NCBI GenBank assembly: GCA_958430865.1
Contig: CAUDNR010003469.1
Span: 1-64,000 of the forward strand
DNA from: Entrophospora sp. SA101
Lineage: Eukaryota > Glomeromycota > Glomeromycetes > Entrophosporales > Entrophosporaceae
Reading direction: 5' to 3'
DNA length: 64,000 nucleotides
A program made the position numbers and the translations under genes. Below are positions 48,101-59,760 of the stretch, piece after piece. The notes below the pieces were generated by a model. That model did no database searches, was not told where the DNA came from, and saw only the letters and a list, made by a program, of their open reading frames with translations. Within the stretch, counting starts at the first letter, position 1. Each line of letters begins with the position of its first letter.

Positions 48101-48872
48101 TACATATTCAAGCTGATAATATTTACTTCTGCAGCTAGTGATATATATATATATATACAAAGAGAGAAGAAAAAATTGATGTTAGGTTTATTTGATTATG
48201 ATTAGCAGTTGTCAATATTTAATGTTGTGACAATTATTTAAATCGTCAAGATAGGCTATTTACCTATTTACCTTGAATAAAGTTTCACAATTTAATCATC
48301 TCATGTTGTTTTTCTTTTCTGCATTTTATTAGGTAATTGCATTTCTGTTATATAGTTTTCTTTTGCTGATTGTTTCTTTTCTTGTCGGTAAACTTTACAG
48401 GTAATCTTCTCCTTCCTTAGGTTATAATATCAAAGTGCCAGAGTATCAGTTAATTTAAACATAAAGTAGCAATTTTCTCATCTTGTTCTTTTCAAATACT
48501 TCTCCTTGGGTTCCATTGTAGATTATATATATTTATACTTTATGTAGGGGTAATTCCATATCAATTAAATCATACTTGATTTTTTAATGCACTCCTTGTT
48601 TTATTAATAGCAAAGCTAATTTGGATTGATTGAGTTATCTTATAAAGACAACCTTGAAATTTTATGTTATATTAGTGGTACAATTGTAGCATTAACATTC
48701 CCTATATGATAAAAAAACCAAATGTATTTTATTACTTTTTATTTTACTTTGCGATTGAGAAATCGTGTAATTTCCCAAGTTCACGAATGAAATAAAGTTT
48801 GTGTTTCTAAACAAACTTTAGCCCCTGTAAATTCCCTTCTGGGGTATTCCCATATCAAATATATATGCATAT

Positions 48873-48975
48873 CAGGGCTGGCAGGGTTAAAAATCTAATT
48901 TAGTAATAATTGTCTTGACTAAACTTGACTTAACATAAATAGTTTAGTCACATTCGGGTTACACAGCCAGCCCTG
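48873..48975. mobile_element. 103-bp MITE with CAGGGCTGGC ends, copy B
   Basis: Counterpart of 19708-19810, again 172 bases upstream of the CSL4 start. Confidence 0.75.
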
Positions 48976-49147
48976 ATATATTAATATATATGTCCAAGTA
49001 CGATCTATGTTCCCAAATCGGGTATATACCTTATTAAGTTGGAAAACACTGAAAGCCCTGACCATTTGTGTTACTGAATCACAAATTTTTTTTGATTATC
49101 ACAAAAAAAAAAAACAAAAGAAGTTTCTTTCATCAAATATAAATAAT

Positions 49148-50342
49148 ATGCCAGAATTCGTGACACCGGGTCAAAGATTAGGATTTACACAAAATTTTAA
49201 AGCAGGTCCTGGTACTTATATTCGAGGTAGTCATATCTATGCTAGCGTTGTTGGTGTAAGAAAAGATTTTGTCAAGAAAGACGAAGAAAAGGTACTTATC
49301 ATCTTCATCCTTATTATAATATAATATTAATATTAATATAGTTAATATGTAGTTAAAGAAGTATTATTAATAATAATTAAATCGCTTGATGGCGAGTATG
49401 GAAGTAACTACAATTAAAAAAATACTAACTTTTTTTTATTTTAATTGTAATTATTTAGATACCAATAATAACAGTTTCGAGGGAAAAAAAACAATCGGCA
49501 GTACCAGATGTTAATAGTATTGTTAGTAGTATTAATGACATTTCTACAGCTACATTCATTCATTAACAGTATATTTAACATATGTTCACATAAAGATAAC
49601 AGGTAAGGTTATACGTATAAATCCAAAAGAAGCTTTTGTGTCTATAATGGTTGTTGGTAGTTCACCATGCAAAGAAAATTTCCAAGGAATAATAAGGTTA
49701 TTTACTAATTGTTATTATTATTTATTTATTTACCTTTTACTTTTGCATATACATTGTGCACTCATTACTTATTAAAATTCGCTTTTTTGCATTCATTCAT
49801 TCATTCATTCATTCATTCGTTCATTCATTCGTTCATTCATTCGCTTACTCATTTTATTTATGTTATCGATTCACTTTACCAATATTACTTTACTCGCACT
49901 ACGAAGATCTCAAGATGTAAGAGCTACAGAAAAGGATAAAGTCAAGATTTACAATTCATTCAGACCTGGTGACATAGTAAGAGCAGAAGTTGTATCCTTT
50001 ACGTAATGACAGTAAGAAAATAACAACAATAGTAATATTATTATTATTTAATCTTATTGTCATTTAATTCTTTAAAAGATTTCACTTGGAGATGCAAGAT
50101 CTTATACGTTATCTACAGCTAAAAATGAACTCGGTGTCATATATGCACAAAGTGTCGCAGGTCAATTATTTATTCATGTTATTGATTGAGATCATTAACA
50201 TTATTATTATTTATTAAATGATTGTTACTGATGGTATTGTATTAATTACTCAGGCGCACCAATGATTCCTAAATCCTGGCAAGAAATGATTTGTACAAAA
50301 ACCAAAATAATTGAACTAAGGAAATGTGCAAAGCCCATTTAA
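49148..50342 (+). CDS. CSL4: Exosome subunit CSL4, copy B
   Basis: Exons 49148-49291, 49459-49521, 49596-49696, 49907-49991, 50079-50160 and 50254-50342 encode the same 187 residues as at 19983-21176. The only difference found is one extra T in intron 1. Confidence 0.93.
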
Positions 50343-50741
50343 AATATAATGATGTAATAAATGACAATTGAAGTTATATAGTTATAATGATGATCTATTA
50401 TTTTTATGAATGAATGAATAATTAATTAATAAATAATAAACCTTTTGTCTCTTCACATCCTCTCCATAGAAATATATAATCATCAAACAAATTTCTATTG
50501 TTATTTTTTTAAAATTAATAATTAAAAATAATAATAACCAAGAAAAAATTCTATTGCCACTGGCAATCCTATCATAATAAGAAATCTTTGTAATAATTGA
50601 ATGTGGGAATATTCACACGTTTCCACTTTCCTATTTGTGGTATAATATCAAGTAAAAAAACCCCAATGTGAATTTATGGCGATGAAACAATTTGCTTTAT
50701 CACAAAGACCTCAGTCAAAACAGGCTAAATAATATGACCCT

Positions 50742-50848
50742 TATCGGTAGATACCTATACTTCCTATAAGCAATATCCTTTTTTTCACGTGCCTGAAAAA
50801 CACGTGAAAAACATATTGACCTACAGATCAGGTAGGTATCTACCGATA
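50742..50848. mobile_element. 107-bp hairpin / MITE, copy B
   Basis: Counterpart of 21576-21682 with the same nested inverted repeats. Confidence 0.6.
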
Positions 50849-53800
50849 TCTGCCCGATAACAAGAACTTATCAAATCTTCATCTTCAAGGGATGTGTATT
50901 TTCGTTTCAGATTCATGAACGTGTTAATAAAAGTTTTGTAGATTTCAATTACCACTGGCAATCATTACTTTACTTTGTTGTAATAATTGATGATTGATTA
51001 TTTTAAAATATGAGATCCTGCGTAGCATCAGTTGACTTTTTAAAAAAAATTACTATATAATTATGTGTGCATCCGCAAAACACTATTTTATCACAAAATG
51101 AAAAATGCCAAAATAATTGTTTGCTTCAGATGAATCAAATTTATTCGTGAAAAACCAAATACTGATAAATGAGCGTTTCATTATATTTTCGAATGTCGCA
51201 ATCGTAATTACAAACAGACAATGAACGTGATTTTTGATTTTGAATCCTCTCTCTTTGCATGAGTTCCTTTATAGTCTAGATTTATAAGTATAAGATATCC
51301 CCTGGGAGAGCAAAGTCGTTCTTCAATAACATGATATCAAATAACTTGTCCGACTTCTTTTCGTATTTTAAATAATAGCCACCTTGTCCATCTAAATTAT
51401 TTCTTCCTTTTTTTTTTAAAAAAAAAAATTAATCAAGCTAGCAGAGTAGCCGTAGTAATACTGCTTTTTGTTATGTTTGATGAGATAACCAAAAACCGAA
51501 CTGCCTTTATTTATTATATTATATATCTTTCTTGATGCAAATGCCTCTTTTCCATGAGACACTCTCAGGTCATATTACTCGAGTAGCTTTATTCTATCCT
51601 TGCTTGCTAAATGATTGTTCCTATGAATTATTTTAATTTCAACTTGTGATGTTTTAAACGATGCAATAATATCTTAAAAACAGTATCATTCATTACTTTT
51701 ATTAATAACTCTGCTTTGTATATATAAATATAAAATTTTTAGTTCCTGTAGTCTATTGGACAGTTAGCTAATTAATTCATCGACGGTTACATATATTTAC
51801 TTTTTCCACTATTTTATTATCATCAGGTGAGAGAGAGCCTTAAGACCTTCACGAAAATAATGACAGTGACAAAAGGTTGCATATTTCAACAATCACAAAA
51901 CATAATTAAATATAGATTCTTTTAAATAAAATAAAAATTAGCATGAATACTATTGTCGGTTTTTTGCAAAGCTAATCCACATTTCTTTTTTAATATATAT
52001 AACAGTTGGACAAATTCACATCAGTTGATAATCCATATGTAAAATGGAAATCCTGATAAAATATCTCTCATTATTGTTATAACAAATTCAAACATCATCA
52101 TTAATCTGAAACTGCGCCATTATAACTTTCTAACGATCTTCGAAGTTATCTATGTAATCCTATACTTATTCAAAAACAGCATTATTTTTCACTCCAAAAC
52201 TAAGATTTTCTCCAACATTACCTTTATAAACTTGATCAATGGTTAAGAAGACGTAAATCATCATAAGCTTTCATATGGGTATAACTTTATGTGGATTGTT
52301 GTTTAGAGAAAATGGCAAAAAACCAAAAAAAAACCATAGTTAATTTCCAAATACGGTAATTTGGTTGACTCGGTTAATATTAAAAATCTGAAATATCATG
52401 TGATCCATATAAAAAAGAAATACCCGCCGTTCAAATTTAAAATGAAGAGTTATTATTATGTAATTTTTATGTTACAATATTTTTTGAACCACATGACCAA
52501 ATTTGGTTTTTTTGATGTAAAGTTCATTATAACAGATAAAGACAGGTTATTTACTTACGTCCGCATACATCACATGATAATAATAATTATGAATTGGTTT
52601 TACGTTAAGATCTTTTGAATAAAAGGCAACAATATGTACAACCAATTCTTTTCCAGTTGAAGATTTTGAAACCCAATAGCATTTATGACAAAATACAAGA
52701 ATCTTTTTCGTCTCTACCATATAAACAATTGAGTTAATTAAACACGGAAATTTTTCGCTTTTGTTGTTTTTCTTATATAGTAATAGTAAAAAAAAAAAAA
52801 AAGTTAAGATGTGTTTGTTTTTCGCGACCAAAATCTACTTTTTATTCTTGTTTTGTTAATTAAACAATCGATCTTTGTTCTTATTTTTGCTAATCAAAAA
52901 CAATCAATATTTATTCATATTATCATTCAATTGTTTTTTAAATAACAATAAAAAGAACCGACTAACCCTTTCTCGTGATTAGCCAAAATTTTTTACAAAA
53001 GTCATTTATTATTCAATTGTTTTCGAAGTCAAGATTCTTTCGGCTATTACAAGAAAATTCTCTGCAAATGGAACTTTTTAAATCTTAGACAAGTTTTATA
53101 AAATATCAATATTCACAACAATTTTTGATTTTATTTATCTAAAAATAATAAAAATTGTGGCCTTCCTTGATATTCGCAAACGCAATGTCATTGTTCTTAT
53201 ACATTAGTGTGAATGGGGAACGTAGATTTTCAAGATGGGATGTAGAGTTTCTGATTGTTTTTAAAAAAAAATTTCTTTCTTTTTGATAATAAAGTTAGTA
53301 AATTTTTTTTAGTAAAAAAGCTATTCTATTTTAAATCCATTTTTAGTTTTAATTTATTTATAACTTAATGTTCTTGCACCATTGTTTTTTAATATATCTA
53401 AAATTATCATTATTTAAAAAGTTTGTAAACATAATAAATGAATGCATTATTATTATTACATGTATGTTTCCCAGAGAATTAATTTTGATGAAAATTTGTT
53501 CGCTATATTCAATTTTTTTTCATCTTTCCACAAAAATTCAACAGTTCGTTGATAAGCCTTTGCAATTTGCCATTTGCAATCAACAATCACAAATTCCAGC
53601 CAACAAGAATCAAATAGCATATTGCAGATTTCTATAAAAATGGTTTGTAGGGAATTTCCTTTTTTAAAAAACAGAAGATTTGGCAAGTTTTATCAAGATT
53701 TTATCGGACAAAAAGTGTTCTGTTCCGAAATTAGAATTTATTATTATCAGATCTTGTTAATAAAAAGGGGAAAATAATAAAAAAAATATTACACAGAATT

Positions 53801-54069
53801 TCTAATGGTAAGACTCTGGTCACAATGATTGATCATCATATAATATATATATATATAGTTCGGATCAATCATATTTACATTTTAGTAGAAGATCTTCGTG
53901 TTACATACATATTAAAATTCGTTTGAATTATAACTTTAAATTAGAGTGTTTTTTATGTTTTGCATGATGTACAAATATATGTATTTATTTATTTAAATTT
54001 GTGATCTTAGATATATATGGTAATAAAGTTTTATACTGAAGGAATACAATACGCATATTTGTATATACA

Positions 54070-54212
54070 CAGTTCACTCTCTCTATAACGAACCTTCCAT
54101 CTCTATGTGATTTTTTATTTGTGTTTACTAAGATTATAAAGAGAAATTAATTATTATTAAAAAAAAAAAGTAAAGTTTGTTATAGAGATTTCGTTATAGA
54201 GAGAGTGAACTG
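54070..54212. mobile_element. 143-bp MITE, CAGTTCACTCTCTCTATAAC ends, copy B
   Basis: Counterpart of 24904-25046. Confidence 0.8.
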
Positions 54213-54577
54213 TAGTAAGTGGGAAACTATTAATAAGAATCCCATAAAATAAATAAATGTTTATAATAATAATAAATTTTCGCTAATACACTAAATAAAA
54301 AATAAAGTAAACATACATAGTCAAATAAAAGCCAATGTAAAGATTCATATCAATAGGAAAGTACTAGAAGAATTAATGTTATATGCTCTGTATGTAATTT
54401 GTATCTTTTACTCCATTTTCATGGAGTATGGTCCTAATACTTTAAATATCACTAATAGGTGTGTCTATACTTTATATATTTCTTCAGTGAAAGAGCAAGG
54501 TATATACGTCTTTGTATTTTCTTTAAAAAAAAAGATATATATATGCTTTTCTTATAATAAAAAATGATGAAATAAAT

Positions 54578-55327
54578 AAAGCTCCGAATGGCTCGATTTG
54601 GTTCGGTTTAATGCCCAATCCGAAACTGAACCGAAAATTCGGTTTTTCGGCCCAAAATTTCAGACATTCTATTCGTTAACTACGCAAAAATATACATAAT
54701 AACTTCAAAAAAATTATAATAACTTTGTAACTAGTTTAGCGGATGTGTCACAAAGTAGAGATGCTGGAAGGATCCTATTTCTAAATACATACATAATTTA
54801 TAATTTTATACCATGGTAACGACGGTATGGAGATCACGATTGAATTTTATACATAATGCCATGTTTAGATACAGCTGGTCAGTTATCGGTCGGATCGTTA
54901 CATATTCATAGATTCACCACAAAAATTTGTACGCTTAGAGTTCCTATTCGTAATACAAATCCTTATTCGAATTATTCGTTTATTCGCTTTATTCGCTTTA
55001 TTCGTTTTATTCGTTTTGTTCGTTTTATTCGTTTTATCGTTTTGTTCGAATTATTCGAATTATTCGTTTCATTCGAATAGAAATCCTAAGGACGTTCTAT
55101 TTTTTCAATCCATATATAAAATTCATCGTCTCCGCAAACTTTTAAACTCTTATTGTTTCAGGTTCTAAATACAACGTCTTTGAGTAATTAAGTCTGTGCC
55201 TCCAGAAAAAATTCGTCCACTGATTGTTATTAGATTAGGATTAGTGGGTTTGGTTCTGAATAAGCAGAGTGCAAAAATTAGAATACCAGGAACTGCCAAG
55301 TAGTTTTTAGCCTAAGTTCGGAGCTTT
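54578..55327. mobile_element. 750-bp candidate element with AAAGCTCCGAA ends, copy B
   Basis: Counterpart of 25412-26161. The near-identity of copies A and B ends 68 bases beyond its right end. Confidence 0.5.
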
Positions 55328-55574
55328 AAAAATAAACCAACTTTAATAATAATAATTTATTCTCTATGAAGGTTGTAATTTTGATCTTAAAGTTGAAACA
55401 AAAGAAAATAGATTGAAAAGAAGAAGGATCAAATTAGTAAATGAATGGAAAATATTTTTATTTATATAACAGTTTTTTATATCCATACTTTATATATGTT
55501 GCTTGTTCCTATATTCATATATTTTATAATAAATTTTTATCTACCTTATATTTTATATTGAATTCCGTTTATTT

Positions 55575-56186
55575 GACTTAAAACTCTGAACAAATCAATG
55601 AAATTCGAACTAATTCGAATCAAGTCGAATCACCTAATTTTTGTTTTGGATCAGTTCAAATCGAATTGAATCAAATTTGAATTGTACACTGATTCAATTC
55701 GATTTGATTTGAACTGATTCAACTCAACTTGATTCGAACTAGTGATAGTGGCCGAAACTACGAAACTGTCGAAATTAATTGGCCTAAACTTTGATAAAAC
55801 TAATTTTAGTGGCTGAAATTGGAAGTTTTTTAAAATAAAGTAGATTGATTTATATACTTATTATATATATTGGACGAAATTACCTTTTTTTCAAAACCAG
55901 TTACCATCACTAAATAATATCCTTTATCAATTAAAAAATTTAAAATATACACAATCTTGGTTAGCAAATAGTTTGGGGTAATTAGAAAATTTTTTCCAAA
56001 AATCCCATTATTATTATATTCAAACCTTGTTACAGCCGGACTATAATAATAATTAAATTCTTATCATAACGGATTTTTAAAATTTTTGTTTCATATATAA
56101 AAACATATAAAATTTTTCTTATTATTATGTGTCCCATCCATCCATTGTGACTATATCAAGAAATCTGTTATATTGTGAAGAATTTT

Positions 56187-56242
<56 letters not shown>

Positions 56243-56430
56243 TATTAAACCTCAATCTGTTATTATCCATTAAATTGAGGTACATTACATTGAGATTCAC
56301 TATATTTAATATGACATTAAGAAAAATTTAGGAATCCGGTTTGATTTGAATTGATTCAAATCGAGTCATGAATCAAATCAAATCAAATCTCTAAATTTGA
56401 TTCAATTCAATCCATTTGGAGCCTTAATTT
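55575..56430. other. ~855-bp insertion relative to the flank of copy A
   Basis: The flank of copy A runs continuously from a TTTGAC word (26406-26411) into AAAAATTAT. Here the same two words are separated by about 855 bases. The insertion is bounded by AATTCGAATCAA/AATTGAATCAAAT-rich sequence in both orientations (55590-55740 and 56335-56420), suggesting degenerate inverted ends. It contains an ATC microsatellite and no gene. Confidence 0.6.
56187..56242. repeat. (ATC)n microsatellite
   Basis: About 18-19 uninterrupted ATC units inside the insertion; no counterpart after copy A. Confidence 0.97.
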
Positions 56431-56574
56431 GATCAAAAATTATGCAATTTTTTGCTTCATATGTAACCTTTGGATTGATTTGCACCCAAACATATTCCAA
56501 ATCTTTAAAATGAAAGTATGTAAGGAAAAGATAATAACTGCATAAATTTTTTTAAATGTAAAAATAATTGTTTA

Positions 56575-56771
56575 CAGTGAACCCTCTATAAGTGCACCCC
56601 CTCGGTAACATAGTGCTATTTCTTGTGAGCATGCATTTATGGAGGGTGTGCATTTATGGAGGATGATTTTATAAGCTCTCTATAAGCTTGGGGATGAGAT
56701 GGGCCGTGCATTTATGGAGGGTATACATAGTGCGTGTATTTAGAGAGGGTGCACTTAGAGAGGGTTCACTG
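56575..56771. mobile_element. 197-bp MITE flanked by TA, CAGTGAACCCTC ends
   Basis: Terminal inverted repeats of 24 bp with one mismatch begin CAGTGAACCCTCTATAAGTG. Both ends are flanked by TA (56573-56574 and 56772-56773), the target duplication expected for Tc1/mariner-type transposition. The interior has several GTGCATTTATGGAGG sub-repeats and no coding capacity, so it must rely on a transposase in trans. Confidence 0.88.
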
Positions 56772-56794
56772 TAATTGACAATCCGTGAATGAAT

Positions 56795-56875
56795 CAGTGA
56801 GATGTTGATCATTTTGTTACGAAATTTTGTCACCAATTATTATTAATAAAATAAGAAATTTCCCAAATCTCACTG
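56795..56875. repeat. 81-bp inverted-repeat segment
   Basis: CAGTGAGAT at 56795 and its complement ATCTCACTG ending at 56875 enclose 63 AT-rich bases. This could be a very small MITE or coincidence. Confidence 0.35.
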
Positions 56876-57439
56876 TCTTCACAAGTTAATTCTCATGTCC
56901 ATACAAAAAATACAGAAAACAACCTTAGAGATTGTTAAATACTTCTTTAAAACTCTTTTTCAGTTATTTTTTAATTTGACTATAACAACATATAAGTTCA
57001 TTTGATAGGTTTCATTAAAATAAAAATTTTTTTTGTTGATAAACAGATAAAAAAAAAGTATAATTTTGGACAGAATACTTTATAGTGTTGGCAGAAAGTT
57101 TATAGATGGTGTCTAAATAAAGCTTACATTCAAATATTTGAATCTAATGGACAATTAAAATTATTCAGTGTAAGCTATCCCTTTTGAATTCATATACTCT
57201 TGTGTGTTTTTTTGATTTTTTTAGTTTATTAATTAGAACAACCAATTCAATTTTTTGTTTTTTTAATAGTATGGGACAAGAATTCTAGATATTGTGATTT
57301 GGTAAATTATTTTATAAAAAATGATCATTGATATTAACTTTTTGAGCTTAACTTTTTGAAGGATTGGTTCAAAAATTTATGCTTGTTTACAAAAAAATTT
57401 TAAAATACATAATATCTATCAAGGTCAGATGATGAAATG
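56876..57439. other. Intergenic
   Basis: No gene or repeat recognised in this AT-rich stretch. Confidence 0.45.
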
Positions 57440-59211
57440 AACAGGAGAGAACGTACTGGGAACACAAAAATTAACAGGAGGGAATACAAAATTTTAACCC
57501 ATGCAATTTGTTGATTGACCAATTAAAATCGCGAATTTGATAACGTAGAAATAAATATGGGTTTGATTCATTTTGTCAACAATCACTTCACCAACAATTG
57601 TTTCATTAACGAATTTAAGAAGTTGGAAGAAATAGTCTAATAAATTAAATTGTACTACTCGAAAATGTATTTAAAGGGTTGGTTTTTGACTTGGTCGAAG
57701 AATAACTCTCTTCCTAACTTTTCTCTTGACCATATCTCTCGATATAATCAAAATAACCTTAATATAATGAATGTCAATGAATGATTGTAAACACAACAAA
57801 TTTAAGATATATGATTGTGACAAAAAATGAACAATGTATGAAAAATCAAACAAATTTATTTAATAAAAACAAAATTTACAATCCAAAAATTTTTTTGCAT
57901 GTTCTAATAAAATTTCCATTGTTGCTGTCATCTGTTGCTGATTCAACATTTCATCAACTGTATTTTCGTTATTTTCATTTAATATTTTTCATCATACTTT
58001 CTTTTAGTGTATTGACTAGTGTTCCATGTCGCAATCCAAAAAAGGTGGTTGCAATCGTTTTTATATGACGCAAAGATGGTAGCAACCATCATCAAAAGTT
58101 GCAGCCGGTATCCTTAGTGTTGACATTTTTTTTGATTTCGACTTGAAGGTAGTCCAAGATATCAAACATTTTGATTGACACCTTTGTAAACAATGATTGT
58201 GATAACATGGGTGCACTACAATTATTCAAATTAGTATGGTTAGTGTAATCACAATATACGTAATTGCAAAAAATGTTTGTAGATGGTTTCCTAGAAGTAA
58301 CAAAGTTTTAATAATTAAAGGATGGATACTGATTTTGTGCTTGATATACTGGTAGTATCATATTGTCTCTGGACGTGAATCGTCGTCAACATTCAACAAG
58401 AATGTATTTTTTGAATATTTTGTAAGTGCATTCTCATGTTCATCTGCAACTTGCTTCTTTTTACGATCTACTGCTCTTGATGTTGTAGCTACTCCAAGAC
58501 TTGTATCTACCGAGTCTAAATAGAATGAAAGGTCGAATTTAAAAGAGTTGATTTTGTATTATTTAATAAAACAAGAAGAAGATAACACATGAACACCACC
58601 ATTAATCTCTTCATATGGTCCATTATTTGTTCATTATGTTCAAATGGCTGAGCTGCTAAATAGAGTTGGTCAAAAAACCGCTTCAAGCTTGGTTCTATTT
58701 CTTGGAGCAATCTTTGTATTTCATCAAAATCGTATATAGGACCTTGATGGCTCTAGTGAAATCAATCTTTTCATTTACCTCTTCCTCTTCCGCATCTGTG
58801 GTTTTTACTCTCCTAGGTTCTCTTTTTAAAGGATTTTCTACAAAATTCATATAACAAATGTTACATAAAACAACACGTTACCTTCAGTAAGTTGTTGTTC
58901 TCAGCTTCTTTCCATTTATTGCCTTTTGTTGACGAAATTTAGCTGAATCAGTGGTTTTACATTCTGTGCAATGTTTAATTTCACGCAATTTTTCTTCAAG
59001 TAAATCGTATTATGAAAGTTGTGGGATTCAAAGGGATTCAAAAGATATGATAACAACAAAGTGTAAAGCTTCAAGTTTGTGTAATTATTTGCACATGATT
59101 TATTGTAAGAATGGGCTACATGATACCCTTGTAAAAGTATTTTAAACTGTATAAAAAAAATTGAAATCAATTGTAAAAATCAATTCCTTATATAGGTCGT
59201 TCTCTCCTGTT
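57440..59211. mobile_element. 1.77-kb candidate element with AACAGGAGAGAACG ends
   Basis: AACAGGAGAGAACG at 57440-57453 is mirrored as CGTTCTCTCCTGTT at 59198-59211. A degenerate third copy (AACAGGAGGGAA) lies at 57472-57483. Between them the minus strand carries a decayed gene. The bounded size and inverted ends suggest a DNA element, but no transposase motif was recognised and no clear target duplication is visible. Confidence 0.45.
58380..59010 (-). pseudogene. Decayed gene of an apparent multi-copy fungal family
   Basis: Minus-strand pieces in shifting frames read, from the 5' side, CTECKTTDSAKFRQQKAING, then NPLKREPRRVKTTDAEEEE, then LLQEIEPSLKRFFDQLYLAA with EHNEQIMDHMKRLMVVFMCY, then SFYLDSVDTSLGVATTSRAV with DRKKKQVADEHENALTKYS and LNVDDD. 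The sequence has the look of a widely repeated Glomeromycotina gene or element, but I cannot name the family. At least two frame changes and an in-frame stop show that it is broken. Confidence 0.6.
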
Positions 59212-59760
59212 AAAGCTGAGGTCATAGGTACAACTTCCAAATTAGGATATTGATTTGTTGTAAAACATAATATTACCATATTCCAAGTGAATATTTATGT
59301 TTTCAAATGAAAACAACTCTTTAGGTAATTTGTATATAAAACATATTAAGACTATGATTTTATGATAAACGAATATATAATTATATTAAATAGATATTAA
59401 AAAGGGAAATAAAAAAGATTTTATTTCCGTTTGATACTGATGCGTATAAGAAAACGAGTCTTTGTTTTTGTAAAGTATCTTGAAGCCAATAATGTCACAA
59501 CCAATCCATCTATATACCTTGTTTTTTATTTGATTAGGTAAGCAAATGCAGTTGTTTTATTAAATGTAAATTTTTATATTTAATTGGATAAACTGACAAA
59601 CAACAAACTAATCGATCAGTGAACCCTATTGGTTTTAAATATGTAAAAATAATTTTGTTAATTTTCCAACACACAAAAATAGATATTTGAAACATTTGAG
59701 ATTTAATGGAACCCTCATTACGCAGAAAAAAATAAAAAAATACACACATTGTAACGCTTG
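59212..59760. other. Intergenic before the tandem duplication
   Basis: No gene supported; a 71-codon minus-strand frame at 59534-59749 is featureless. Confidence 0.45.

Larger units (their letters stand above)
29165..55395 (+). repeat. Copy B of the ~26.2-kb near-identical duplication
   Basis: Repeats 1-26229 in the same orientation, starting four bases after the N run. Differences seen: G37761, G38114, C38117 and T38221 against A8597, A8950, A8953 and C9057, plus one extra T near 43015 and one near 49436. Gene-free stretches hold the same things as in copy A. Confidence 0.97.

Noticed and set aside
57781..58068. 95-codon plus-strand frame
   Set aside because: It lies inside the candidate element, is opposite in sense to the decayed gene there, and has no features beyond hydrophobic low complexity.
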